From NCBI RefSeq assembly GCF_963678635.1, contig NC_087062.1, positions 14,745,789-14,809,788 of the forward strand: a DNA stretch of 64,000 nt, written 5' to 3'. The position numbers were made by a program, and so were the translations under genes. Shown here in pieces: positions 23,243 to 35,253 of the stretch (position 1 is its first letter; every line of letters starts with the position of its first letter). Source of the stretch: Symsagittifera roscoffensis (lineage: Eukaryota; Xenacoelomorpha; Acoela; Convolutidae). The notes under the pieces were generated by a model. The model worked only from the letters and a program-made list of their open reading frames with translations, was not told the DNA's origin and ran no database searches.

Positions 23243-23453
23243 ACAGACATCAACGCTTTGTTAATTAACCTAATATTTAATCGTTTTGCCGTTTCATTTA
23301 AATTGTAAGTCGAACTAATATTGAAATTGTGCAATTAAACTATTGGCGTTTTCTTTTAGTGGTTGTGACAAAATCGAAGCTTTTGACAACAAATACTTGA
23401 AGATGTTGGATTTTGTGCAGGCATCGAGAGACCGCCATTATGAAGCACGTGGC
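23243..23453 (+). pseudogene. Inverted partial duplication of an exon of the 24-34 kb gene
   Basis: The plus strand here matches the minus strand of roughly 26806-26590: the last ~115 bases of an intron, its TTTTAG acceptor (23358-23359), and an exon copy 23360-23450. The copied exon is still open and reads GCDKIEAFDN...LKMLD; the original reads GGDKIEAFDN...LKMLD. The downstream donor is lost and the frame runs to a stop near 23490. It lies about 0.6 kb beyond the parent gene's stop codon, in opposite orientation. Confidence 0.8.
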
Positions 23454-24065
23454 CATTATGGTCGAAACTTTTATAATAATATTTTTTGATCTGAGTGACG
23501 TTTCCTCTGGGCAATTCTTCAACAACAGTCTTAACTCATAGTTAGATATTATTTCAAGTTCAATTTACAGAAAAAAAATGTAAAAGGGAAAGGTTTTTTG
23601 AAAAGGTATTCGAAAACGATGATTCAAAAAGATTCAAAAATGATGAAAGAAGTGTACAAAAATGACGATTTGCGTGGGGAAAACACATTTTACCAGAACA
23701 ATTTAGCAAAAGTTATATAGTTATTTGGAAAATTGTGTAGAATTATATCAAATATTTTTGCGCGACTCGACAAGCCAAATAGCTTTTTTGCTTGTACTTC
23801 CTGCTCAAGAACTGTTAAGTAAAGTTTTCATTTTTAAAGGTAGTCTGATATCGATACAGCTTCTAGCTGGTAGTTTTCTCCTAATCTTTTTGAAAACTTC
23901 AAGTGAATTAAAAACAGCTGAGCTTGAATTTCACTAATATATTTCAACCTGTTCATATCATCCGAATAAATGTATTCTTAAAATCAATTCTCTACAAATA
24001 ATTCTTTCGTTGATTTGTACAAAATAGAATGTTATTCAAAGCAATTAATCGTAAGTACTTTCCGT

Positions 24066-26685
24066 CTATCTGCCACTCTGCATGATAATTTCAGCAATGA
24101 TTGTGCCGACGTTGTTAGATCCCAGTGACTCTGTCAGATTGGCTTTCATATCTCCCATTCTCTGTCGAAGCTCATCCGCACGCTTCTCTAACTCGTTTGC
24201 ATATTTTTCTTGGTATGTACCTAAATGAATTAGATTGGTAAGAGGGCGGCATTAGGAGGGGGTGTCTTTTCTCAAGGTGCCTAGGGCCTAAAACGTTTCT
24301 TAATTTGAGGGGAGCAAGTACCAAAAACCTGATTTTCTGGACAAAATCTTCCCTAAAACGCTCAAATTTTGGCTGTGTTTCTTAAAACGATGCTTGCTGT
24401 CCAGAAAGACTTTGAAGTGTTGTGATAAAACTCGGAAGACAAATTTGGTTGACCTAAAAAAGCGAAAAATTGAAGTATTGGAAAATAGAATATTGCAATA
24501 TTTTTTGAAAGTTTACCCCCTTAAGAAACTCGCAGGTCTGTCCAGATCAGTAGTTAATAAGCTGACCGATCGCAGATCCACCCTTGATAAGTTGAACATG
24601 TATTGAACATGAGCAGGCAGATTTATCAGCCAGCTAGTTCATTTTTCTTTTTGTTCTCCGTGGTAGGTTTGTGTAAGACCACAAGATTATACTTTACAAT
24701 GGTGTATAGGACACAATAAAACCATTTTTTCTATAATTTTTAGGAATGAGTTCAAACAGCGATTATGAGCCAATTACAAACTGGAGAGTCAATAGAATTT
24801 CTCCGATAGAAGGGGAATATGAGTGAAGAAAAACAGCACTCGAGACCAGCTCAAGAGAATTTTAAAAAAGCGACAACAGGGCAGCATCGAAGCAAAAAAA
24901 CTAACTAAAAGACAGGCCTATGGAGAGGACAACTAAAAGTTTCCTCTCCATAGACGATGGAATACCTAAAGAAAAGAGAAAATTTCCATCACTCCAACAA
25001 ATGTTACAAATTCAACAACAGAGAGGCGTGATTAGCCTGAAATGAAACCCGGCTAAAATAAATGGAAGCCACAGAGAAACCTCGTGCTTTCAAATAATTT
25101 AACAGAGAAAACCATAGCCCTGCCAACCACATCCCTCCTTCAAAAAGATCATTTTTCAATCGATGAAAAACGAACAACTGATGGATAAAGAACCGCACTG
25201 ATACGTGTTATATCCTCGAGAATGGAGAAATGGGGATCAAAATTCCAATCGAAGGAATAACTTTCCTTCGTTTCTTTTCAATTTCATTTTTTTTTCAATT
25301 TCTCCAGCTCATTGATACTGGCTGTCTTTGGTAAAAGAAAACGGCAAACAGCAGAAAGAAATATTGAGATCCTGAATCTATTCACTAAATCAGATAATGA
25401 CTGATGTACTCTTATTCAGACAATAAATTCTTATTTCGAAAAATGGCAACTTTTAAAAAGCTAGTCCAGCTTTTCTTAATTTATCATGCTCAGTTTGTTC
25501 AAAGTGCTTTCCATTCAAAAAAGATACACTGAAGAAGGGACTCAGTCCTTAATGAAAACGTGCTATAGTTTAACAATTATCTCATATTCAGCTCGTCAGA
25601 AAATTTTATTAACATGGGTTATTTAGGAGGCTTCAACTGAAAGTGAACATAAATCAAACGAGGGCTGAAAGTTAATGTGGTTTTAATGTGGAGGATTTAT
25701 ACTTGATCTTTTTCTGGTTCTGATTACTTTAACTAGCTGATTCATGGGAACTTACCGCCTTGGAGCTTCATATCCGCCCTCTGGGCTTTGTGGTCCTGTA
25801 GCATTTGCAGAGTTTCTGCTCCATAGCTCTGTACTTTTTTGTTCTCACTAAAACATCATTCGTATAATTCATTGTCTTAGCCTCAAAAACTAGTCTCGTT
25901 AGAGCGCAAGTAAACTACCACAAACTTAACGTTCAAAATTGATAAGCTTCAATCTCTTTGTTATTTTTTCGAAATCAAATGTCTTGTAAGTAAAAGACGA
26001 GCGTGATTTCATGTTTGCAGATGCTAAACAGAAATTAAAATTTTAAAATTACAAAATGGACTTCAAAACAAGGTTAATGATTGCTTCGACATACTTCTAA
26101 TGGACTCAAACGTGGCTCGTGTTCAATAATTGGTTTTAATATATACCATTAATAAGCTGACAGTTTTAAACTGGTTAAAAAACTGGTCTTCTCTAACTGG
26201 TTTCACGAAGCTGCACTCACAACAAGAGATTTGGGATTGTGATAATTTCCAATCCTTCGTGTACCACTCGTCTCAGCTGTTTGATTCGGTTGTGCATGAC
26301 GTTCAGACGTCGAAGAAGTTCTCGCTCTTCGCCTGAAGTTAATCGAACCAAATTATTAGTAGAGCTTTTTTACTCAGGTGGTGTACATAAAAATGGAATA
26401 TTTTCGAGGCGCAGGAGCAAGTTTTTATTTTTCGAATTTAAAAAAAAAATTAATTGTCGACTTTTTGGCCTTCTCAAACATCCTCTCTGTCTAAATATGA
26501 TCCCGTTTAAAATACTTGTCACCTGTTTTGAAAAATTAGTAATAGAATGATTATTTAAGCGTTTTGATGAACTTTGTTACTTACTTTTCTGGCTACGTGC
26601 TTCATAATGGCGGTCTCTAGATGTCTGCATGAAGTCCAACATCTTCAATGATTTGTTGTCAAAAGCTTCGATTTTGTCACCACCA
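24066..26685 (-). other. C-terminal repeated two-exon helical modules
   Basis: The end of the long exon and exon 26332-26221 share a motif of the form N-x-R-[MI]-x(6)-[LV]-x-x-GLE-[TI]-IT-x-x-NL-[IL]-F, each spliced after two bases of the Phe codon. The exons that follow them (26685-26585 and 25847-25756) also match: K-[IV]-x-[AS]-[FY]-x-x-x-[ST]-L-x-ML, each ending in phase 1. The final exon (24220-24066) is a longer Glu/Arg/Lys-rich helix ending IIMQSGR. The matching phases (2 then 1) show duplication of a two-exon unit. Coiled-coil packing or oligomerisation is a reasonable inference. Confidence 0.75.
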
Positions 26686-29600
26686 CTAAAGGTAAACGCA
26701 GATAGTTTAACTGCGCAATTTCAATAGTGACCTAACTTACAATTTAGATGGAAATGACACAATAATTAAATATTAGGTTAATTAACCAAGTGTTTATGTC
26801 TGTTAATTCACCTTTGGGTCGTCAGTGCGTCGAACCCCTGAAGATGAAGCGCACCCCCCCCCCCAATCCGCTTCTGAATTAGAACCAAATAAAACCAAGT
26901 AGAAACCAAGTTAAATAAGCAATAAAACTAATCAAGTAACTACTTTTTTAAAATTGAAATCTGAATAGAAAACAACTCACAAAATCAGATTAGCAACGGT
27001 GATCGTTTCCAGTCCCGCTTCCAATATGGCCGCGATGTTCTGCATTCTCTCGTTCGTGAAATTGACACGGTACAGCAAATCTGCCTCGTAATGTTTCTTC
27101 AACCATTTCTCAATATCCAGTTCGTCTTCTATGAACTCAGCTTCCGTAACTGCCTCTGTAACATGGTCGACTTCTGGTATAACTGAACCGGAACCAAAAA
27201 TAGTCGAAACTTCTGTCTCTTCCAGGTCGTGATTAGCTGTAGTTTCCACTGGAATCTCGGTTGTTATTTCTAGATTCACAATTTTACCTGCTGTAGATTT
27301 CCGGGGCTGCTCCGTAGTTTGATAGAAACCAACGTAATCTGTTTCAAGCTCAATTTCTCCAGACGCAGTTTCAACTTCTTCCTCGTCATAATTATCATAA
27401 TTAATTGCAGAAAAGTTAGTTTCTTCAAAAACCCCTCCTGATCCAAAATCAGAGTCATTTTCCGCGACTTCCGGTTCTACGGGCTCGTAAGTTTCCCACA
27501 CCGAAGATTCGGTCGTAGTGACCTGACTCACGTTTGAGTAATTTGTTTTTAGTTTTGACGTTTTCGTTTGTGGGACCTCAGTGGTTTCATAATTAGCTTC
27601 TTCTATCATTCCTGATTCAAACCAACCAGAATCAAACTCATATTCATTATCATCTTCGGCCTCCTCTTTTTCCCATTCGATATTTTTGCTGTTTTTCGGT
27701 GCATTTGTGCTTAATTCTACATTTGTTTTCGTCAATGCAGACAACTCACTATATTCGTAAGTGTCTTCAGTTATTTCACCAGAAAGTAATTCGCCCGAAC
27801 TGAGTCCGATGTCGCTTTCATCATAATCATCTGCTTGTTGTTCCATTTCCACAAAATGTTTGGAAGACTTGCCTGATGACTCATGCTCATAGTAATCTTC
27901 GCCTGAACCGGAGGCCTGGACTAAAAATTCACTAGAAAAAATTTCACCAGAATAATCAAATTCAGAGTAGTAGTCTTCTTTGTCCATTATTTCTTCCGGC
28001 TCCCATTGAATTGCATTTGTTTGCGGTTTTTCACTTTCGAAATCTTTTGTTTTCCGTGCTTTTTCAGATTTCTCTTCGAATATTTCCCCTGAGGAATAGA
28101 TTTCGCCCGATTCAAGTTCGTAAAAGTATTCGCCGGCATTTTCACTCTCCCACTCAATTTGAGGATTAATCGTTGTTGTGACTGAGGCACTCAATGTAGG
28201 CTGAGTTTCTGTTTCTGTAGTAGCATAGTTGCTAACTGAGATTTGAGGTAGAGTAGTTCCTGGATAAAAAAAATCAACTTCGTGATTTAACCAAATAAAA
28301 GATGTTTATTTTCATCCCCGCCTCAAATGCATCTCATGATGGTTGTTTTGCGACCTTCATAGGATCAAAACAATATTGTGCATAATATGTATGTTTCTGA
28401 AATCTCTAATTACAGACTTTAGAAACAAATGCATGTATTGCGCGCGACAGTACATGAGGAATCATCAGCGGAATCTCTTAGGAAGCATAAGCAAAACAAA
28501 TTGAAGAAAAATAATCCTCAAAATGATTTTTTTCCAAAAAAAATAACTGCTCCATCTCACCAAAAATAATTCATTTCCCATCCTCTTCAAAAGCAAATTA
28601 CAGTCAGTGGGCAAATAATTTTGTAAAAATTGTTTTTCAAAAATGAGCGATTTCTTTCAAGGCGTATAATTTTTTTTAAGCTAGCGGTCTTTAGTGAGCG
28701 TAGTGTAATGGTACGACTATTCTTTTTTTTTCTAACCTAAGTCTCAAATATTGGCGCCACTTTTGGTGGCACCTTTACGGCTTTTTAAGAGCATGTGCTT
28801 TGGCATTCAAATAGTAATAAATTAACTCAGTGAATTTATTTTTAATTCATCAAATGAACCGAAAACAGCTATTTATTCAAACAACAAAACAATAATAAAA
28901 ACTCGATTTCCGAAGTTTTTAACTCAATACATCTCGCAATTTTTTCAAATTTACAATTTATACGTAATGTGGTTTTCTGTTTTCCAATTTATTACTTGCA
29001 AAATTGTGTCTACTTGTATTTGGTGCCACTTTTGCTGCATTGCATTGGCAATTTAGTAGCATATCTAGCTGCTTTATGCGTGACTAGTGTTTGCCCATTG
29101 TTAAGCGTTCGTGGCCGAGAGAAGAGGATTGCTAAGCGTTCGTGGCCGAGAGACGACAAAATTTTCAAATTTACTAGTGAGATATTCTTCCAAATTTACT
29201 TTCATTTCTGTATATTGAGTGAAATTTGCAAAATTTATTCTCAACCGTAATAAAGCCATTGATAATTTTCCTAAAAAAACTTTTAAAGCGTACCCCAAAC
29301 GCTCAAAGAAACAAAAAAAATTGAAAACACAGGCAAACCGGATTTCGAAAACTTTTGGTTCGTCAAACGAATCAACATGATTTTGATCAATTTATAAGAT
29401 GATTAAATCATAAAGGAAATGTTTCCTTTTGAAAGATCTGCTAACTTGAATTGATTAATTTTCAACCGTTACCGATTTAGCTGTTTTGAATTTCTTTTAA
29501 ATTGCTTCAAACATAGCCGCTGTAATCAAATTTTACGCGCAAACGACAAAACTCTCTCTCTCTCTCTTTCTGTCTGTCTGTCACCCTCCATTTCTCGCCC

Positions 29601-32600
29601 TCCCCCCCCCCTCTTTCTCTCCCTATTCCATGTTTTTTGGTCAAGAAAACTGTGATAGAAACAATATCTGCTGCCTGCACACTGTCTGGCATCCGTTGTT
29701 TTTTTTTATTCAGCACAATCACGGAGTGCAAGCAATTTTTCTAGTTTTTATTTTTTCTAAATCAATCAAACTAATATTTGGAGCTCCGTAAAAAACAAAA
29801 ATCTTTGAGGGAATCATTTTATTGTACATTTCCGCAGTGAAAATTTATTTAAAATCTTTTGGGCAATTTCCATCTTTGCTTATAAAGTCTCTTATTACAG
29901 AATTCAAAAAAAATGCAATATATATATTTATATACATCTCCAGAAAAATTTTGAGAAATTTTTTTTTGTGTAACTATTTTTTCTATGTTTTTTAAATGAG
30001 CGATTTCCGAAAATATAATAAGTTTTTTAATTACAAAATCTAGAAACAAAGAATGTATTATGCGCGATCACTTTTCGAATTTTTTAGCAATATATCCTCA
30101 CTTTATTAATTGCAAAAAATTGCAAATTGCATCGTTAGCATTTCTGACGTAAATGTTAAGCCCTACCTCCCCACACAACAAACACAAAGTTTCAAAACAC
30201 AGAGGTCAAGCGAAGCATCGCAACAGTTGCAATACAAAAAAACATAGCATGGGAAAATAGCTAACAGAAATTGAGACGAAAGCCGCTAAGCACACTAAAA
30301 AATAAAAATTTAAAAATAACCAGATATATCATAAGTCTGATTGTGTGTCTTGATTGGTAAGGAAAAAGGTTTATTTTTCAACGTTTATTTTTAAGCCCTA
30401 CCTCCCCACACAACAAACACAAAGTTTCAAAACACAGAGGTGAAGCGGAGCATCGCAACAGTTGCGATGCAAAAAAACATAGCATGGGAAAACAGCTAAC
30501 AGAAATTGAGACAAAAGCCGCTAAGCGCAATAAAATATAAAAATTTGAAAATAACAAGATATATCATAATGCAGATTTTGTGACTTGATTGGTAAGTGAA
30601 ACAGTTTATTTTTGAAATGTATGTCCAGATAGTAAAGTTAATCTAGCGTTGGAAGGAAACTTACCGAGTGTTTACAAAGTCAAAAAATCTTCTCAGAAAA
30701 CTTTGAGCTGAAAACTTTTTAAAGCCCTTCTGACGTTTAAGACAGAAACAAAAAGGCTTTTTTTCTAGTCAAATGAGGCCACTAGGTTGATAAAATAATG
30801 GTTGAAACCTATTAAGCCGGATGAAAAGCAATAAAAAAACGAATAAAAAAATGAAAATTTAACAAATAGAGTTTGTAATTTACAACAAAAAATTAAAAAA
30901 CGCAAATAGGATATGTTAAAAAGTTGATATGCTCAAAATTGTATTTTGCCGTAAATATGTTGCCAATAGAGGTGTTCAGCAGATGACTTTTGATGTATCC
31001 ATTGAACGAGTTTACTTATCGGAAAGTAGCCTAGTACCCGGTTGCCAAGTTGCCAAACGTTTGCTGAACGCAAGGGTAAAAAATAAAAAAAAGCAACGCA
31101 AGTTTGCAAAAACATTCAGCTTGAACTTGCCAATTTATTAGCAACCTATTTTTGCGTTAACTTTTTGTTTACGATACTGTTTTGTTTCCGATAAAAACCA
31201 TGGCTCAAACTACTAACCATGGCTATAAAAAACCATGGCTATAAACCATGGCCACTAAAAATGGCTATAACTAACCAATCATGGCCCATTACTAAAACTT
31301 ACGAGAAATTGTAATGCTGAAACTAATCATAGTTTCATCCAGAGAAAAAATCAAAACAGATACAAAACAGCTGCTTCCTTCTCTCCTCTAACCTCGCAAG
31401 AATACCAGTATATTCTAGATCTATTGAGACTAGGAAAAATAAGAGTAAGATTAGGATTGGTATTAGACTAAGAAGTTGCACGAATCTATCATACCGAAAG
31501 CTTGACGAACAGACGGTGTGCTTTATCCGAAACTACTCTATGAGAAGGCCACCCAGACCTAAACTCAATAAGAGATCAAACATTTACGACGCGAATGCTA
31601 GACCAGTAGCTACTATAGCCATGGGGAACAGAAATTTATTTTTTAATGAATCCAGTAAAACGGTGGGACGTGTGAACAAATTATCGAGCCAATTTATGAA
31701 ACAAGGCGTGAGCTGCTTCAGCGAAATTTTCGAGAAAAATATGTGAATACAGTAGAGGAAAAAGTGGACGAAGAGTGTTCTCTGAGCAAATTTTTTCTGG
31801 AAATCGATCATCCGATAGTAAGTTCCATTAGACATAGTCGATGCATCAATGAAATACGTGACATAGTCGAGGCATCAATAACAAGAGGCATCAATCATCA
31901 TAAAAATTCTCTTTTTCCGCTTGAAATGTGAAATGCGTCAAAAAAACTGTTGTTCCCTCTCTCTCCTCTCTTCCCAGCTTCTTTCCTCTGCTCTAACTCT
32001 TAGTAAAAAACTGTTCTTGTCTGGTTCTGTTTTTTTTACCTTCACCAAAGAAGCACACAGTCAAGTTTGAACTGCGCCCTCACCACCATGACTAGGGCTG
32101 AGAGAGGACTACACGTGAACGTTTTTTTAGCTAGTTTTTTCAAAAATTTATCTGCAGCGTAGAAAATGTATTGTAAAAAAGAGTCTTTATATTGTTTCGG
32201 AAGGCATCGGAGAAGCAATTTTATTGACCGCAAAAGTGGTTGAAAAAACTTGAAAAACTTTTGAATATTTTTGAAAATCGAACCAGTGCAAAATACTAGA
32301 TTATCCACCCCTATTTCCAGGTAAACTCATTTTTTAGATTTTAGCCCACAGGATAGCCATCTTTTTCAAAACTAAAAAGATTGTTTTGAGCCTATTATGA
32401 GAAGTTAACCGACGTATTTTGATACACTCTCCTCTCCTATCAAGTCTTGATTATGAATTCGGACTGCTATATTGTAAAACCGTTCTATACCTGGTTGCAG
32501 AAAATCTTGCAGCAGCTTCGTTAACTGTTGTTTATCAATTCCCTCTTCGCTGGTCAAGTTAAGCTTCTTAAGCGTCCATTCCACTTCGTCTTTGATCTGG

Positions 32601-34021
32601 AACCACTCAATGTCTTTCTGATGATCCAAACGAAGCAGGTCGAACCCCAGAACGTCTAGAATATTTATATTTATGAAGAGTTTCAGGTGCCATAGGTCAA
32701 TTGCAAAACACTGTTCAAATGAATCAGCGTAAGGCTGAGGTAATTAATGTAAACAGGATAAACTTAAAATTTGCCAACTCCCCATTTTTTGACATTATCC
32801 AAGTTTGGCTAATATTTAAAAATCAACTTAGATGAGTTTAAATTCGCAATTTGAATTTTTCACATATTATTTTTTGAAATTGTTTCAAATAAAAAATTAT
32901 ATGCGAATAACCTTTTTATTTCAATAAAGCTAATTTAAATATGTGTAATTCTTACTCAATTCCTCGCCATCAATTACTCCATTTTCAGACCGATCATAGT
33001 ACGCAAATACTGGGTCAATTCCATCTGGACTGTAACCGACACTCAGACCATCCAACACGTTTGGCTCTATATCCAGAAGAGAGGCCATCTCAGAGTAATC
33101 CAGACTTCCGCTCTCGTCCTCGTCAAAGTTGTTCAGAGTTGTTGCCGCCAGAATTTTGGACTGGACATCACTCTGCACCCCAGTTTCCAGCTAAAAATGT
33201 TTTCTTTGAACTTGAGTTTGACTCATTTTGAATTGAATTTGTTCTTAAGCATTATTGAAAATCCGGTTATATGAAATAAGAAAGTAAAAACATTCCATTT
33301 TTTGGAAAAGAGACTTCAACCAGGAATTGGTGAATACAGTGAAGTATCAAATTAATAAATCAAAATTATTCAGAGAGAATAGAAACTTAGGCCTTCGACT
33401 TTAGAAGGCAAAAAACCTTCACCTCCATAAGTGAATATTTGAAGCCTATTTACCGATCAACCCTTTGCACTTCCAACAGCGCCGTGATAACATCAGAGGG
33501 TAAGATCGAGCAGAATTAAATTTCAGGCAGTTTGTCTCACAATGAAGCTTAAAATTGACAAAACCTTCCAAAACATGCCCTAACAAATTTTGGGGTTTTT
33601 CAGAAGCTCTCTAAAATAACTAAAAATCAAGTTGAAATTCACCAAGAAAATTCATTTTTATTTTGTGTAAAGCTGTACTCACCTCCAGCAAATCATACAT
33701 GTAATTATGGACTTCAGATTCTTCCAAATCCCCGGAGTTGTCGGCATCATAATGGTCGAATATAAGCACCGCTTCCATGCTCGAAATGGTAGACAAATCT
33801 TCAAATATTTGCAAGAAGTTTTCTTCATGTGTGGACGCACCTATTTCAGTTCTCTTTTCTGCTATGGTTTCCAAGTGGCCATTAATGGCTCTAGGATCAC
33901 GTACAATTTTTTGAATTTCCCTGGGCGAAGCTCGTCTTTGACCATTATTATGACCATTGGATAAAACTGATTCAATCAAGAACAACAGAGAAAAAAGAAA
34001 ACAAAAACGCTTGCGTTTCAT
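24066..34021 (-). CDS. Predicted secreted EF-hand / Ser-Gly-rich acidic (proteoglycan-like) protein
   Basis: I do not recognise this gene. My minus-strand model has eight exons: 34021-33683, 33190-32956, 32655-32491, 28259-26981, 26685-26585, 26332-26221, 25847-25756, 24220-24066. They join in frame to 825 residues and TAG at 24066-24068. ATG at 34021 begins a signal peptide (basic start, Leu/Phe-rich core, then SVLSNG). Next come three canonical EF-hand loops and one degenerate one, a Thr-rich linker, an acidic region of about 400 residues with 13 Ser-Gly dipeptides, and a C-terminal helical region of paired exons. Expected role: secreted, calcium-binding, possibly glycosaminoglycan-bearing matrix protein (inference). 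The weakest join is 32491 to 28260, a 4.2-kb intron: its phase fits (CCA G|GT ... AG|GA), but exon 3 could instead read through to a stop at 32405, making two genes. Confidence 0.7.
26811..26876 (+). repeat. 3' end fragment of the hAT-type MITE
   Basis: CTTTGGGTCGTCAG, CGAACCCCTGA, a C-run and AATCCGCTTCTG match the last ~65 bases of the family. It lies in the intron between 26685 and 26981 of the minus-strand gene. No target duplication is evident. Confidence 0.5.
26981..28259 (-). other. Long acidic Ser-Gly-rich exon with imperfect W-E...SGE repeats
   Basis: One 1,279-base exon encodes about 425 residues dominated by Glu, Asp, Ser, Thr and Tyr. Thirteen Ser-Gly pairs sit next to acidic residues (ESGE, SSGE, DYSGE, ASGSGE, DFGSGG, ETASGE), the context of xylosyltransferase glycosaminoglycan sites. 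At least four imperfect repeats share a W-E-x-E start, an acidic Tyr run and an SG-x-x-F-x-S-G ending. Acidic Tyr clusters (EDYYSEFDY, GEDYYEHE, NYDNYDEEE) are candidate sulphation sites. N-glycosylation sequons include NYS, NVS, NFS and NFT. Confidence 0.85.
28260..32490. repeat. Repeat-rich 4.2-kb intron or gene gap
   Basis: This holds no recognised exon. It contains a 31-bp tandem duplication (TAAGCGTTCGTGGCCGAGAG at 29102 and 29133), a CT/CTGT microsatellite (29551-29582), a 235-bp direct tandem duplication (30156-30390 and 30391-30625), a cluster of CCATGG words (31197-31290), and a segment (about 31270-31530) repeated at 39450-39650. A further ~80-base unit (30770-30850, with CCTATTAAGCCG) belongs to the repeat family spread over 51.6-52.3 kb. 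Confidence 0.6.
30156..30625 (+). repeat. 235-bp tandem duplication
   Basis: Two adjacent copies with period 235 begin with AAGCCCTACCTCCCCACACA at 30158 and 30393. They differ at scattered positions (for example GGTCAAGCGAAG versus GGTGAAGCGGAG), so the duplication is not a recent assembly artefact. Confidence 0.9.
32491..34021 (-). other. Signal peptide and EF-hand exons of the unrecognised gene
   Basis: Exon 34021-33683 carries the signal peptide and EF loop DADNSGDLEESE. Exon 33190-32956 carries loops DEDESGSLDYSE and, at its end, DRSENGVIDGEE. Exon 32655-32491 carries a degenerate fourth site (LTSEEGIDKQQL). The three intact loops have acidic residues at positions 1, 3 and 12 (loop 3 has Ser at 3) and Gly at 6, as expected for calcium binding. 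Secreted EF-hand proteins include SPARC, reticulocalbin and nucleobindin, but the flanking sequence resembles none of these that I can identify. Confidence 0.85.
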
Positions 34022-34477
34022 TTTCGAACTTAATTGAATCTGTATTTAGTTCGTTGTTTGTTTTTACATTGCAGCGTGGTGAATAAGATATGGTTGCTCA
34101 AAATATGTTCAGTTTTGGCGCTTTTGGATCGACGAACTTAAAAACAATATATTTATCTCGATTATTGAATACTCTTTAACTTTTGTAGAGTAAAACTGCG
34201 GTAATTTTAACTGTAAATAAAACAAACTTTGACACAAAAAGAAAATTCCTCTGATTTATTTAATGAAAATTTCCGGTTATAACACTTCACAAATGATAAA
34301 ATTTTAAAAACTTTCAGGCGAAAACTTTTTGAAAAAAATTGAATAGATTCAAGTAATTGCTAAAACTTGAATCGGTATAAGGAACTCAACCAGTTTGTTA
34401 CCGCGGAGCGATAGTGTGTTGCTATTAACCAAGACAAGAAAAGCCGCATCAAATTAAGACAAGCTAGGTACATATAG

Positions 34478-34548
34478 ACGACGTAGCATAGTGGTTTCAT
34501 ACATCGTTCAGGTCGGTTTCGACTGAGTTCGGTTCCCACTTGGGTCAT
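34478..34548 (+). repeat. tRNA-like sequence (SINE head or tRNA pseudogene)
   Basis: GTAGCATAGTGG matches a Pol III A box and GAGTTCGGTTCCC, 45 bases on, is a B-box-like sequence; spacing is tRNA-like. The acceptor stem does not close and the B box departs from GGTTCGANTCC, so a functional tRNA is unlikely. It lies 457 bases upstream of the ATG of the minus-strand gene. Confidence 0.45.
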
Positions 34549-35053
34549 ATCGTTTATGAATCATAAAAGAATGAGTTCAAAGGAACATTAAGAAGCTATG
34601 GTTTGCCGGTTGAAAATTTATACAAAAATTGAGTTCAAGCTGTGACCTGATTTTGATTACTGGATCATCTCATTAACATGACACCTAGAAAAACCCACGA
34701 TATTGCCAACTGGTTTATGTTATTGTCAAGCTCGTTTGTTAGTCTACTGACAAATTTTGCTCTGAACTGATTGAATTCTAGTCTTTCTGTTTTTTTTTCG
34801 AATAAATCAAAATTATCATATTTTTATGGGTAAATTTGCAGTTGGTCTCTTCAGAGTGTGGATAATAAATAATACGAATGATTCAAACTATTCAACTCCT
34901 CTCAAAATTTACGCCTCGGCCAACATCGATAACAAAAATATATATTTGAAGTCTAGTTACAAAAAATTGTTCGATTAGTTTGATAGTTCTAATTGATGAT
35001 TTTTTTGAGCGGGAGCAAATGTCACATAATTTGGAGATTTGCGTTAAAAGAAA

Positions 35054-35253
35054 NNNNNNNNNNNNNNNNNNNNNNNNNNNNNNNNNNNNNNNNNNNNNNN
35101 NNNNNNNNNNNNNNNNNNNNNNNNNNNNNNNNNNNNNNNNNNNNNNNNNNNNNNNNNNNNNNNNNNNNNNNNNNNNNNNNNNNNNNNNNNNNNNNNNNNN
35201 NNNNNNNNNNNNNNNNNNNNNNNNNNNNNNNNNNNNNNNNNNNNNNNNNNNNN
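35054..35253. other. Assembly gap (200 N)
   Basis: Exactly 200 Ns, the usual placeholder for a gap of unknown size. Sequence after it (from 35254) belongs to a repeat family also present near 61.9 kb, so the gap probably marks an assembly break at a repeat. Confidence 0.98.

Noticed and set aside
32405-32490. Terminal coding exon of the EF-hand gene ending at 32405
   Set aside because: Not excluded, but the GT donor at 32490 gives a phase-perfect join to the 28259 exon; kept as the alternative model.
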